64,000 bases of DNA from the NCBI RefSeq assembly GCF_031180975.1, contig NZ_JAPSLI010000003.1:238434-302433 (forward strand), in the 5' to 3' direction. Position 1 is the stretch's first letter; every line of letters starts with the position of its first letter. Positions 45,682 through 54,644 of this stretch are shown here, in pieces. Position numbers and translations under genes: made by a program. The stretch is from Microbacterium sp. Its GTDB lineage: Bacteria > Actinomycetota > Actinomycetes > Actinomycetales > Microbacteriaceae. The notes beneath the pieces are model-generated. The model ran no database searches and was not told the origin of the DNA. It saw only the letters and a program-made list of their open reading frames with translations.

Positions 45682-46475
45682 GCCCGAAACCGTACACGCA
45701 CAAGGACGCTGTGCCGTACCGCCCCCTGGACTGGACCGGCGTGCATCCGCCGGCGTTCCGGGCGGTGCCCAACCACGTCGCGATCGTCATGGACGGCAAC
45801 GGCCGATGGGCCAATCGCCGCGGACTGAACAGGATCGAGGGCCACAAGGCCGGCGAGGAGGTGCTGCTCGACGTCGTCGCGGGTGCGATCCAGGCCGGGA
45901 TCAGGCACCTCTCGGTGTACGCGTTCTCCACCGAGAACTGGGCGCGCTCTCCCGAGGAGGTGCGCTTCCTGATGGGCTACAACCGCGACGTCCTGCACCG
46001 CCGGCGTGATCAGCTCAACGAGTGGGGCGTGCGGGTGCGCTGGGCCGGACGCAAGCCGCGACTGTGGGGCTCGGTCATCAAGGAGCTGCAGTACGCGGAG
46101 CAGCTCACCCGCGGCAACGACGTGCTGACGCTGACGATGTGCGTGAACTACGGCGGACGGGTCGAGCTGGTCGACGCGATGCGCGCGATCGCCGCGGATG
46201 TCGTTGCCGGGCGCGTCAAGCCGAACGCGATCAGCGAGAAGATGATCCGGCGGCACCTGTACGTGCCGGACATGCCGGACGTCGACCTGTTCCTGCGCAG
46301 CTCGGGGGAGCAGCGCACCTCCAACTTCCTGCTCTGGCAGTCGGCGTACGCGGAGATGGTGTTCCTCGACACGCTGTGGCCGGACTTCTCCCGCGAGGAG
46401 CTCTGGCGCGCGATCGAGATCTACCTGTCGCGCGACCGCCGCTTCGGCGGGGCGGTGGACGCGCCCGTCAGGTGA
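45678..46475 (+). CDS. uppS: Isoprenyl (undecaprenyl/decaprenyl) diphosphate synthase
   Basis: 265 residues, cis-prenyltransferase. The catalytic Asp39 is in [20 protein letters not shown] and the C-terminal [15 protein letters not shown] motif follow. It makes long-chain polyprenyl diphosphate for cell-wall carrier lipid. GTG 45678 overlaps the recO stop, with AAGGAA upstream. A longer upstream frame exists, but it is out of register with recO and lacks family similarity. Confidence 0.95.
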   Translation: MSPKPYTHKDAVPYRPLDWTGVHPPAFRAVPNHVAIVMDGNGRWANRRGLNRIEGHKAGEEVLLDVVAGAIQAGIRHLSVYAFSTENWARSPEEVRFLMGYNRDVLHRRRDQLNEWGVRVRWAGRKPRLWGSVIKELQYAEQLTRGNDVLTLTMCVNYGGRVELVDAMRAIAADVVAGRVKPNAISEKMIRRHLYVPDMPDVDLFLRSSGEQRTSNFLLWQSAYAEMVFLDTLWPDFSREELWRAIEIYLSRDRRFGGAVDAPVR

Positions 46476-47031
46476 GCGCGCGCAGCCACCGCTCGGTCTC
46501 GCGCGGCTGGCGCAGGCGGACCACGACGAGATGGGGGAACGTCTGCTGCGCAATGGGCATCCGCTCGGCCCAGTGATGACGGGTGCGGGTCTGCCACGCG
46601 AGGATGTTCTCGTGCGGATCGCGCGTCGTCAGCAGCCGCCAGAGCGGCTTCTCGACGTTGCCGTTGTACATCTCAGTGCGCAGGATGCTGCGTCCGAGGG
46701 TCCGCCGCAGCAGACGCGCCCGCACCACCGGCCAGGGGTAGTCCAGCCAGACGGCGAGCTGTGCGCGCGGGGCGAGGATGTCGTCTGTGCCCTTGCTGGT
46801 GTACTGCCATTCGGTCACCCAGCGTTCGGTGACGGCGAAGGCGCGCACGTCGTCGAGGAACTCCGGCCGCGGCGTCCAGTCCGGTCCGTGGTGCAGGGCG
46901 TCCATCTCGTGGCATTCGAGACCCCAGATCCCTGCCAGCCGGCGCGCCAGCGTGGTCTTGCCCGACCCGGTGACCCCGGCGATCAGCACCCGCTGGGGCC
47001 GGAACGGCAGGGGATCGTCGGCGGACAGCAT
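46468..47031 (-). CDS. P-loop nucleoside/nucleotide kinase-like protein
   Basis: 187 residues. The P-loop is [16 protein letters not shown], followed by [12 protein letters not shown] and the '[19 protein letters not shown]' region. This matches proteins often named adenylate-kinase-like or 'topology modulation protein'. A substrate cannot be assigned. Its end overlaps the convergent uppS stop by 8 nt; it is divergent from the DsbA-like gene. Confidence 0.82.
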   Translation of the reverse strand: MLSADDPLPFRPQRVLIAGVTGSGKTTLARRLAGIWGLECHEMDALHHGPDWTPRPEFLDDVRAFAVTERWVTEWQYTSKGTDDILAPRAQLAVWLDYPWPVVRARLLRRTLGRSILRTEMYNGNVEKPLWRLLTTRDPHENILAWQTRTRHHWAERMPIAQQTFPHLVVVRLRQPRETERWLRALT

Positions 47032-47084
47032 CCGAAGATGCTACCAACGGAATACTTCCGGTCCGCGCGGGGTTGAGCCCAAGC

Positions 47085-47768
47085 GTGACTGAACCCATCT
47101 CGATCGACATCTGGTCCGACATCGCCTGCCCGTGGTGCTACATCGACAAGCGCAACCTCGAGAAGGGGCTCGCCGCGACGGCGGGTGACGAGGATGCGCC
47201 GCAGGTGACCATCACCTTCCACTCGTTCGAGCTCTCACCAGACACCCCCGCCGACTTCGACGGCGACGAGGTGGACTTCCTCGCCGGGCACAAGGGCATG
47301 CCCCGCGAACAGGTGAAGGGGATGCTGGAGCACGTGACGAACGTCGCGGCGGATGCCGGTCTGCACTACCGCTTCGACCTGCTCCAGCACACCAACACCG
47401 TCAAGGCGCACGAGCTGCTGCATTTCGCCAAGGCCAAGGGGCGCCAGCACGAGATGGAGGAACGCCTGATGTCGGCGTACTTCACCGAGGGACGGCACGT
47501 GGGTCGTGTGGACGACCTGGTCGCTCTCGCCGAGGAGGTCGGGCTGGACGCAACCGAGGCCCGCGAGGCACTGGAGTCGAATCGGTACCTGGCCGACGTG
47601 CGCGCCGACCAGGCGCAGGCACGCGCCTACGGCATCAACGGTGTGCCGTTCTTCGTCATCGACGGACAGTACGGCATCTCGGGCGCCCAGCCACCGGCGG
47701 CGTTCGAGAACGTGCTGCGCGATCTGTGGGCCAAGCGCGCAGCCGTGGTCGCCGAACCAGCTCGCTGA
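47085..47768 (+). CDS. DsbA-family oxidoreductase (FrnE-like)
   Basis: 227 residues of the thioredoxin-like 2-hydroxychromene/FrnE type. The active site CPWC is at 15-18 (ISIDIWSDIACPWCY), a helical insertion follows, and the cis-Pro loop is GINGVPFFVIDG near residue 190. No signal peptide, so it is cytoplasmic. GTG 47085 gives the normal N-terminus; TTG 47073 is the alternative, and TTGAGC (47073-47078) could instead be a weak -10 box 6 nt before the GTG. Confidence 0.85.
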   Translation: MTEPISIDIWSDIACPWCYIDKRNLEKGLAATAGDEDAPQVTITFHSFELSPDTPADFDGDEVDFLAGHKGMPREQVKGMLEHVTNVAADAGLHYRFDLLQHTNTVKAHELLHFAKAKGRQHEMEERLMSAYFTEGRHVGRVDDLVALAEEVGLDATEAREALESNRYLADVRADQAQARAYGINGVPFFVIDGQYGISGAQPPAAFENVLRDLWAKRAAVVAEPAR

Positions 47769-47799
47769 CCGCGACCTGGCCGGCCCGACGCAGGACGGC

Positions 47800-48303
47800 T
47801 CAGCGAGCGCCGACGCCCAGCGCGCTCTCGACGGCGGCGACGATCTCGGGGTCGTCCGGCTTCTGCTTCGGACGGAACCGGCGCACGGAGCCGTCCGCGC
47901 CGACGAGGAACTTCTCGAAGTTCCATTCCACCCGCCCGGCCTTGCCGGCGGCATCCGGTGTCTGCGTGAGCGCCTTGTACAGCGCGTGGGCGTTGCGCCC
48001 GTTCACCTTCACCTTGTCGGCGATGGGGAAGCTGACGCCGTACGTGGTCGAGCAGAACTCGAGGATCTCGTCCATCGAACCCGGCTCCTGACCAAAGAAC
48101 TGGTTGCACGGGAAGCCGACCACCGTGAAGCCGCGATCGCCGTAGGTGCGCTGCAGCTCCTCGAGCTGCGCATACTGCGGGGTGAGTCCGCACTTCGAGG
48201 CGACGTTGACGACGAGCACGACCTCGGCGCCCAGATCGTCGAGCGTCTTCTCGTGTCCTTCGGCGTCGGCGAACGGGATGGAGCGCACTGCGAGATCGGT
48301 CAT
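47800..48303 (-). CDS. Glutathione-peroxidase-family peroxidase
   Basis: 167 residues from ATG 48303 (an in-frame GTG 48309 adds two). The peroxidatic Cys38 is in NVASKCGLT, with Gln in FPCNQF and Trp in WNFEKF completing the usual set. Actinobacteria often lack glutathione, so it is probably thioredoxin- or mycothiol-linked; that is inference. TAAGCT lies 6 nt before ATG 48303, suggesting a leaderless mRNA. Confidence 0.9.
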   Translation of the reverse strand: MTDLAVRSIPFADAEGHEKTLDDLGAEVVLVVNVASKCGLTPQYAQLEELQRTYGDRGFTVVGFPCNQFFGQEPGSMDEILEFCSTTYGVSFPIADKVKVNGRNAHALYKALTQTPDAAGKAGRVEWNFEKFLVGADGSVRRFRPKQKPDDPEIVAAVESALGVGAR

Positions 48304-48309
48304 ATCCAC

Positions 48310-48315
48310 AGCTTA
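48310..48315 (-). promoter_or_regulatory. -10 box of the peroxidase gene
   Basis: TAAGCT on the minus strand is 6 nt before ATG 48303. The gap to the dusB start (48363) is short, so the two promoters share about 60 bp. Confidence 0.45.
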
Positions 48316-48362
48316 AGTCGGTGCCACCGGGTGGGCGCCCGGTCTGGGACAATGGAGAGGAC

Positions 48363-49529
48363 ATGACCATCGCCACCGCCCCCGCCCCCGCTCTGCGCAT
48401 CGGCCCGATCGATCTCGACGTGCCCGTCGTCCTGGCCCCGATGGCGGGGATCACGAACACCGCGTTCCGCCGGCTGTGCCGCGAGTACGGCGCCGGGCTG
48501 TACGTCAGCGAAATGATCACGTCGCGGGCCCTGGTGGAGCGCAACGCGATCACGATGCGTCTGATCCAGCATCATGAGAGCGAGACGCCGCGCTCGATCC
48601 AGCTTTACGGCGTCGATCCGGCGACCATCGCCGAGGCGGTGCGCATCATCGTCGCCGAGGACCGCGCCGACCACATCGATCTGAACTTCGGCTGCCCGGT
48701 TCCCAAGGTCACCCGCAAGGGCGGCGGCGCGGCGCTGCCCTGGAAGACGACGCTGTTCGCCGACATCGTCACCCGCGCCGTCAAGGCCGCCGGTGACGTC
48801 CCGCTCACTGTCAAGATGCGCAAGGGCATCGACCGCAACCACCTCACCTTCCTCGACGCCGGCCGGGCGGCGGAGGATGCCGGGGCCGCGGCCGTCGCCC
48901 TGCACGCCCGCACCGCGTCGGAGTACTACTCCGGTCACGCCGACTGGAGCGCCATCGGCGAGCTGAAGGAAGCTGTCACCAGCATCCCGGTGCTCGGCAA
49001 CGGCGACATCTGGTCGGCCGACGACGCGGTACGGATGATGACGGAGACCGGCTGCGACGGCGTCGTCGTCGGCCGAGGATGCCTCGGTCGACCGTGGCTG
49101 TTCGGTGAACTCGCGGCGGCTCTCGGCCCCGAGGAGGTGGCCGCCGCCCAGCCCCAGGTGGACGCCACCCTGCGCTTCGTCGCCGCGGCGTTCCGTCGCC
49201 ACGCGCAGCTGCTCGTGGAGTTCTTCGAGGACGAGGACCGCGGATGCAAGGACATCCGCAAGCACGTCGCCTGGTACTTCAAGGGATACCCGGTCGGCGG
49301 CGAACTGCGCGCCGCTCTCGCTCGGGTCTCGACCCTGCAGGAAATCGACGACCTGCTCGGCGACCTGGAGGACGCGCCGTACCCCGGCGCGGGCGCGGAG
49401 GGACAGCGCGGACGCGCCGGCTCACCCAAGCGCACCGCGTTGCCGGAAGGCTGGCTCGACTCGCGGGAGATCGGCGAAGACACCGGCAGCATGATGCGCG
49501 GGGCGGAGATCGAGAACAGTGGCGGCTGA
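48363..49529 (+). CDS. dusB: tRNA-dihydrouridine synthase
   Basis: 388 residues. FMN-dependent TIM barrel: PMAGITNTAFRRL, LNFGCPVPKVTRKGGGAAL with the catalytic Cys, 'ALHARTASEYYSG' and VVVGRGCLGRPW. It reduces uridine in tRNA D loops. ATG 48363 follows GGAGAGG by 2 nt, and a possible -10 box GACAAT is at 48348-48353. Its stop region overlaps the dgt start by 11 nt. Confidence 0.95.
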   Translation: MTIATAPAPALRIGPIDLDVPVVLAPMAGITNTAFRRLCREYGAGLYVSEMITSRALVERNAITMRLIQHHESETPRSIQLYGVDPATIAEAVRIIVAEDRADHIDLNFGCPVPKVTRKGGGAALPWKTTLFADIVTRAVKAAGDVPLTVKMRKGIDRNHLTFLDAGRAAEDAGAAAVALHARTASEYYSGHADWSAIGELKEAVTSIPVLGNGDIWSADDAVRMMTETGCDGVVVGRGCLGRPWLFGELAAALGPEEVAAAQPQVDATLRFVAAAFRRHAQLLVEFFEDEDRGCKDIRKHVAWYFKGYPVGGELRAALARVSTLQEIDDLLGDLEDAPYPGAGAEGQRGRAGSPKRTALPEGWLDSREIGEDTGSMMRGAEIENSGG

Positions 49530-50895
49530 TCGTTCGTCGGCACCCGGCTACGACGCCCACGACGCGGAGCGCTTCTACGGCGAGACCCATCGCTCCGAGC
49601 GCGACGATTTCGCCCGCGACCGCGCACGGGTGCTGCACTCGGCGGCGCTGCGCCGATTGGCGGCGAAGACCCAGGTCCTGAGCCCCGCCAGCACCGCCGA
49701 CTTCGCCCGCAACCGGCTCACCCACTCCCTCGAAGTGGCGCAGGTTGGCCGCGAACTCGCCACGGCGCTGGGAGTCTCGGCCGACGTGGTCGACACCGCA
49801 TGTCTGAGCCACGACCTCGGGCATCCGCCGTTCGGGCACAACGGCGAGCGGGCCCTCAACGAGTGGGCGGAGCACATCGGCGGCTTCGAGGGCAACGCGC
49901 AGTCGCTGCGCATCCTCACCCGACTCGAGGCCAAAGTGCTCGACGACGCCGGCGACTCGGTCGGCCTGAACCTCACGCGAGCCAGTCTTGACGCGACCTG
50001 CAAGTATCCGTGGACGGTGGACAGCCCACTGCCCGACCCCGGTGGGCGGCTGAAGTTCGGCGTGTACCCCGAGGACGAGGCGGTGTTCCGCTGGATGCGC
50101 GCGGAGGCCCCGGGCCGGCTGCGCTGCATCGAGGCCGAGATCATGGACCTGTCCGACGACATCGGCTACTCCGTGCATGATTTCGAGGACGCCATCGTCA
50201 ACGGCTACCTGCACGTCGAGCAGCTGTCGGACCCCGCCGAGCACGACGCCCTGGTCGGCCGCATCCAGCAGTGGGTGGGCTACGACTTCACCCGCGACGA
50301 GCTGGCCGACGCGCTGTACCGCCTCACCTGCCAGCCGATGTGGCTCAAGTCGTTCGACCGCTCCCGCCGCGACCTGGCCAGGCTGAAGAACCTCACCAGC
50401 GACCTGATCGGGCGTTTTGCACGCGCCGCGGTGTCGGCGACGCGTGCCGCTTACCCTGGGCCGTCGCTCGCGCGCTACAGCGGCCACGTCGTGGTGCCAC
50501 GGGTGGTGGAGGCGGAGATCGCCGTGCTGAAGGGGATCATGGGCCAGGCGATCGTCACGATCGACGCGCGCAAGGGCGTCTACAAGGAGCAGCGCCGGGT
50601 GCTCAAGCGGCTCGCCGATGCGCTGTGGTCGACCGACGCGCTGTGGTCGGCGGGGGCCGACGTGCTGGAGCCCGCGTTCGCCGCCGACTTCGTCGCCTCG
50701 ACGACGGATGCCGAACGCGCGCGCGTCGTCGTGGATCAGGTGGCCAGTCTCACCGACCAGACCGCGGTGGACTGGCACAACCGCCTCGTCGGCGAGATCG
50801 ACCCCGCCGAGGTCGGCATCTGGAGCCCGCGGCACGCGCGCCCGGTGGTACGGAGGCGAGCCGAGAGGCAGACGGTCGCCGAAGGGGCGCTCTGA
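49519..50895 (+). CDS. dgt: Deoxyguanosinetriphosphate triphosphohydrolase-like protein
   Basis: 458 residues of the HD superfamily. Metal-binding RLTHSLEVAQ, SHDLGHPPFGHNGE, and a later 'LSDDIGYSVHDFED'. It cleaves dNTPs to nucleoside and triphosphate, controlling pool size or removing damage. GTG 49519 overlaps dusB; its stop touches the dnaG start (TGATG). The dusB-dgt-dnaG run is typical for this group. Confidence 0.94.
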   Translation: MAADRSSAPGYDAHDAERFYGETHRSERDDFARDRARVLHSAALRRLAAKTQVLSPASTADFARNRLTHSLEVAQVGRELATALGVSADVVDTACLSHDLGHPPFGHNGERALNEWAEHIGGFEGNAQSLRILTRLEAKVLDDAGDSVGLNLTRASLDATCKYPWTVDSPLPDPGGRLKFGVYPEDEAVFRWMRAEAPGRLRCIEAEIMDLSDDIGYSVHDFEDAIVNGYLHVEQLSDPAEHDALVGRIQQWVGYDFTRDELADALYRLTCQPMWLKSFDRSRRDLARLKNLTSDLIGRFARAAVSATRAAYPGPSLARYSGHVVVPRVVEAEIAVLKGIMGQAIVTIDARKGVYKEQRRVLKRLADALWSTDALWSAGADVLEPAFAADFVASTTDAERARVVVDQVASLTDQTAVDWHNRLVGEIDPAEVGIWSPRHARPVVRRRAERQTVAEGAL

Positions 50896-52760
50896 TGCCC
50901 CGCATCCGCCAGGCCGACGTCGAAGAGGTCAAGACCCGCACCAACATCGCCGACATCGTCGGCGAGCGGGTGGCGCTGAAGTCCGCCGGAGTCGGGTCGC
51001 TGAAGGGCCTCTGCCCGTTCCATGACGAGAAGAGCCCGAGCTTCCACGTGCGCCCGCAGGTCGGGTACTACCACTGCTTCGGGTGCGGCGCCTCGGGCGA
51101 CGTGTACTCGTTCCTGCGGGAGATCGACCACGTCAGCTTCACCGAGGCCGTTGAACGTCTCGCCGGCCGGATCGGCTACGCGCTGCACTACGAGGACGGC
51201 GGCGCCGCCCCGGAGACGAGCGGGCGCAGCCGGCTGTACGCCGCGAACAGCGCCGCGGGGGACTTCTTCCGCGCGCAACTGCTCAGCCCCGAGGCCGAAA
51301 GTGCGCGCCGCTTCCTGGGCGAGCGCGGATTCGACGCGGGGGCCGCCGCGCACTTCGGCGTCGGCTACGCGCCGCGCGGCTGGGACGGGATGCTGAAGGC
51401 GCTGACCGCGCAAGGGTTCAGCCGCGACGAGCTGAGCGCGGCAGGGCTGGTCTCCACCGGGCAGCGCGGCGTGTACGACCGGTTCCGCGGCCGGGTGGTG
51501 TGGCCGATCCGTGACGTGACGGGGCAGACCATCGGGTTCGGCGCGCGGCGGCTCTACGACGACGACCAGGGACCGAAGTACCTGAATACGCCGGAGACTC
51601 CGATCTACAAGAAGGCGCAGGTGCTGTACGGTCTCGACCTCGCCAAGCGCGACATCGCCAGGGGCGACCCCCGCCGCGTGGTGGTGGTCGAGGGGTACAC
51701 CGACGTCATGGCCTGCCACCTCGCCGGTGTGACCACCGCGATCGCGACCTGCGGCACCGCGTTCGGCGCCGAGCACATCAAGGTGCTGCGTCGCGTGATG
51801 GGAGACGACTCCGCCGCCGGAGAGGTGGTCTTCACGTTCGACGGCGACGAAGCGGGGCAGAAGGCGGCGCTGCGCGCCTTCAGCGAGGACTCCCGGTTCA
51901 CCGCTCAGACCTTCGTCGCGGTCGCACCGGAGGGGCTCGACCCCTGCGACCTGCGGCTGCAGCGTGGGGATGCCGCGGTGCGCGGCCTCATGGACGCCAA
52001 GGTGCCCATGTTCGAGTTCGCCATCGACCGCAAACTCGCCGGGTACGACCTGTCGACCGTGGAGGGTCAGGTCGGCGCGCTGCGCGCCGCCGCCCCGATC
52101 GTGGCGGAGATCCGCGATGAGCTGCTGCGCCCCGGGTACGAGCGCGTGCTCGCGCGGCGCCTCGGCATGGACCCGACCGCCGTGCATCAGCAGGTGCAGC
52201 GCGCTCCACGCGGGGGCGCCCCGCAGCCGCACCGGGCGCATGCGACTCCCGCGCCGTCCGCACCGGGAGCGGGTGAGCCGGAGGCTCCCACCCGGGTCCG
52301 GCTCGCCGACCTGCCGAGGACCGCCGAGGTCGCTCTCGAGCGCGATGCGCTGATGGGGATGCTGCAGTACGGCCATCGCGTGGACGCAGCGCTGCTGTCG
52401 CGGGCGTTGGCGGAGCCGTTCCGGCATCCTGCGCTCGAAGCGGTTCGCGAGTCGGTGGCATCCGTCGCCGACCGCACTCGCGTCGGGTGGGCGACCGACG
52501 CAGCGGATGCCGTCCGCGAGCCGTTCCGGTCTCTGGCGGGGGAGCTGCTCATGATGCCGTTCCCCGCGCGCGATGAGGAGGGCGCCGTGGCCTCGGCGGC
52601 CGATCTCTGCCGGCGCCTGATCCTGCGCAGCATCGAACGCGAGAAGAACGAGCTGCTCGGCGCCGTGCAGCGGGTGCCCGCCGAATCGGACGGAGGGCGG
52701 GCGCTGCGGATGCGATTGCGGGATCTCGACATCGAGCGCCTTCGATTCGTCGAGTCGTGA
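50895..52760 (+). CDS. dnaG: DNA primase
   Basis: 621 residues. Zinc ribbon (CHC2) with Cys40, His43, Cys61, Cys64; catalytic core with VVVEGYTDVMA and FDGDEAGQ TOPRIM metal residues; Ala/Pro-rich linker near 440; C-terminal helicase-binding domain. DnaG makes the RNA primers for replication. ATG 50895 shares one base with the dgt stop. Size is normal for actinobacteria. Confidence 0.97.
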   Translation: MPRIRQADVEEVKTRTNIADIVGERVALKSAGVGSLKGLCPFHDEKSPSFHVRPQVGYYHCFGCGASGDVYSFLREIDHVSFTEAVERLAGRIGYALHYEDGGAAPETSGRSRLYAANSAAGDFFRAQLLSPEAESARRFLGERGFDAGAAAHFGVGYAPRGWDGMLKALTAQGFSRDELSAAGLVSTGQRGVYDRFRGRVVWPIRDVTGQTIGFGARRLYDDDQGPKYLNTPETPIYKKAQVLYGLDLAKRDIARGDPRRVVVVEGYTDVMACHLAGVTTAIATCGTAFGAEHIKVLRRVMGDDSAAGEVVFTFDGDEAGQKAALRAFSEDSRFTAQTFVAVAPEGLDPCDLRLQRGDAAVRGLMDAKVPMFEFAIDRKLAGYDLSTVEGQVGALRAAAPIVAEIRDELLRPGYERVLARRLGMDPTAVHQQVQRAPRGGAPQPHRAHATPAPSAPGAGEPEAPTRVRLADLPRTAEVALERDALMGMLQYGHRVDAALLSRALAEPFRHPALEAVRESVASVADRTRVGWATDAADAVREPFRSLAGELLMMPFPARDEEGAVASAADLCRRLILRSIEREKNELLGAVQRVPAESDGGRALRMRLRDLDIERLRFVES

Positions 52761-52782
52761 GACGCCGGGGTCGCTGGGCGGG

Positions 52783-52788
52783 CAGGAT
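52783..52788 (+). promoter_or_regulatory. Weak -10 box of the orphan ABC ATPase gene
   Basis: CAGGAT lies 6 nt before ATG 52795; it departs from the TANNNT pattern at the first base. Confidence 0.3.
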
Positions 52789-52794
52789 GGACTC

Positions 52795-53562
52795 ATGCCC
52801 GTGCCCAGTGTGAACGCGATCGAATGCTCGGATCTGGTCATCGACCGGATCGGGCACGGCGGAACCACCCGCGCCGTCGACGGCGTCACGTTCAGCATCC
52901 CGCCGGGGCAGCTGCTGTGCGTCGCCGGCCCGACCGGGTCCGGCAAGTCCACGCTGGTGACCGCGCTCGCGGGCATGGGCGACGCGTCGGTGAGGATCGC
53001 CGGGGGCGGAGCCGTGGTGTGCGGGGTGAACGTGCGCAAGCCGGGCCGCAAGCGGCGCCTGCTGACCGCCCTCACCGGATACGTGGCTCAGGGAGCCGGC
53101 GCGGCGCTGCCACCGCGGCTGACCGTCGGCGAGGTGATCTCGGAACCGGTCACCATGCGCGAGAGAAAGGTCAACGCCAAGGCGCTCGCCATCCGCGTCG
53201 CGTCGTTGCTCGACGAGCTGCATCTGCCGCTCGGCGCCGCGTCGAAGTTCCCGTACGAGCTCAGCGCCGGCATGCGGCAGCGGGTCGCCATCGCGCGCGC
53301 GTTCATGCTGGAGCCCCGCGTGCTCATCGCCGACGAGCCGCTCGCGAACCTCGACCTGGAGGTGCGCCCGGTCGTCTTCGACGCCATCACGCGCCGGCGG
53401 ACGGAGCAGGGGATGGCTGCGCTGCTGGTGACCAACGACGCCGCCTTCATCCGCGAGTTGGATGCCGAGGCGCTGATGCTCCGGTCCGGGCACGTCGTCG
53501 CCCGTGGCGTCGGGAAGAACCTCATCTGGGCGCCCAACGCCGAGGCGGATTCCCGCCGCTGA
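52795..53562 (+). CDS. Orphan ABC transporter ATP-binding protein
   Basis: 255 residues, one ABC domain. Walker A GPTGSGKST is at 45-52, the signature is LSAGMRQRVAIARA, and Walker B is LIADEPLANLD. The late 'LVTNDAAFI' replaces the usual His of the switch loop with Asn (normally 'TH'). The signature and length resemble the ATPases of peptide or nickel uptake systems, but no permease or binding protein is near. Partner and substrate are unknown. Confidence 0.88.
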   Translation: MPVPSVNAIECSDLVIDRIGHGGTTRAVDGVTFSIPPGQLLCVAGPTGSGKSTLVTALAGMGDASVRIAGGGAVVCGVNVRKPGRKRRLLTALTGYVAQGAGAALPPRLTVGEVISEPVTMRERKVNAKALAIRVASLLDELHLPLGAASKFPYELSAGMRQRVAIARAFMLEPRVLIADEPLANLDLEVRPVVFDAITRRRTEQGMAALLVTNDAAFIRELDAEALMLRSGHVVARGVGKNLIWAPNAEADSRR

Positions 53563-53614
53563 GACGCCACGCCCGGGTGGCTGCGTCGGTTTCTGGGAGG
53601 GCCGCGGAGTTTGC

Positions 53615-53620
53615 TAAGCT
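53615..53620 (+). promoter_or_regulatory. -10 box of tRNA-Asn
   Basis: TAAGCT lies 28 nt before the mature tRNA 5' end in a locally AT-rich stretch. No clear -35 box was found. Confidence 0.4.
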
Positions 53621-53648
53621 TGACGAGTTGCCCGCCCAGCGGGTGCAT

Positions 53649-53724
53649 TCCCCTGTAGCTCAATTGGCAGAGCAATCGGCTGTTAACCGATAGGTTGTTG
53701 GTTCGAGTCCAACCGGGGGAGCCA
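53649..53724 (+). tRNA. tRNA-Asn (anticodon GTT)
   Basis: 76 nt with encoded CCA. Acceptor TCCCCTG pairs with CGGGGGA; D arm AGCTCAATTGGCAGAGC; anticodon stem ATCGG/CCGAT holds the loop CTGTTAA, giving GTT; the T arm contains GGTTCGAGTCC. Confidence 0.96.
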
Positions 53725-53819
53725 GACGAAGCGCGATAGTTCGATCGGACTCCAGCAAGTCCTCTTCGAGGCTCCCTAGAACTCGTCGTCGTCCAGAAGC
53801 CGCGCTCGCGCCGTCGTTG

Positions 53820-53851
53820 TGGCGGTCACATCTAGTGGCGGTCACCTCTAT
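53820..53851. repeat. Tandem 16-bp repeat after tRNA-Asn
   Basis: GTGGCGGTCACATCTA and GTGGCGGTCACCTCTA lie head to tail, with one difference in 16. They are in the 286-bp gap between the tRNA and the zincin gene. In the same gap, on the minus strand, a frame ends RLLDDDEF and stop at 53777, a possible decayed gene end. Nothing else in the gap looks like a gene. Confidence 0.6.
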
Positions 53852-54010
53852 ATGAGCGCGGTGCCGACAGAGGGGAGCCGTCGTGCCGAGCCCCTGATCA
53901 ATCCGTTCGGAACGAACTGAAGGCTGGCATGGTGAGGGGCTTGCCTTCTTCGCTACTCAGGTCCATACTTGCGGCAATCACTCAGTGTCGAGGATCCGGG
54001 GTGCCTGGAC

Positions 54011-54625
54011 GTGAAACGTGCGATATCCCGCGATGGCCACGTGGCTACCCTAGTAGCAGTGTTCATCGGCGCTGCACTCGCAGGAGCCCTCCTGGGAGGA
54101 GCGTCGGCCGAGGCCACGAACTGGTCGGGCGCGACATCTTACGTCGGATGTCATCAGCTCAACAAGGCTGACAGCGCTGCGCATGGCTACTACTACTCCT
54201 CGCTCAACTCAGCGAATACGGCGGCAATGAACTGGGCCCGCGTGAACGTAATCGACCCAACCGATGTGAACACTTACAACGACGCACACAACGCGCAGAC
54301 CGACGTGGTGGTCTTCGATGGCAACTTCGCGACTTACTGCGGGCTGAGCTGGTACTCGTCGACCAACACGTCGGGCATAGTCGGTCTGGCGACGTGTGTG
54401 AGTTTATCCGGGGCATCATGTGAGCAGCACCAGATATATCTGCACGAGCCTTGGACCTCGAGCAAGCCAGCCGACTTTCTACAAGCTCTCGCCTCCCATG
54501 AGTCGGGACACACGCTCGGGCTTGCTCATCGTTCATCAGGTTCGACATCCATGCAGGTTGGTTACCCGAAACCGTCTCGGTACTACGACGGCCATGACTG
54601 GTCTCACTTGAATGCTGCGTACTGA
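54011..54625 (+). CDS. Secreted zincin-type metalloprotease-like protein
   Basis: 204 residues from GTG 54011. A signal peptide with hydrophobic core at ~11-31 should be cut after ASA (33). The zinc motif HESGHTLGLAH gives His163, Glu164, His167 and His173, the HExxHxxGxxH pattern of metzincins; Met181 may be the Met-turn. Cys47, 110, 129 and 137 suggest disulfides. No propeptide is evident. Codon use differs from neighbours (ATA, TTA codons). Peptidase activity is inferred; the substrate is unknown. A TTG at 53969 is an alternative start. Confidence 0.75.
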   Translation: MKRAISRDGHVATLVAVFIGAALAGALLGGASAEATNWSGATSYVGCHQLNKADSAAHGYYYSSLNSANTAAMNWARVNVIDPTDVNTYNDAHNAQTDVVVFDGNFATYCGLSWYSSTNTSGIVGLATCVSLSGASCEQHQIYLHEPWTSSKPADFLQALASHESGHTLGLAHRSSGSTSMQVGYPKPSRYYDGHDWSHLNAAY

Positions 54626-54644
54626 GAGTCGAGAGGGAAGTGCG

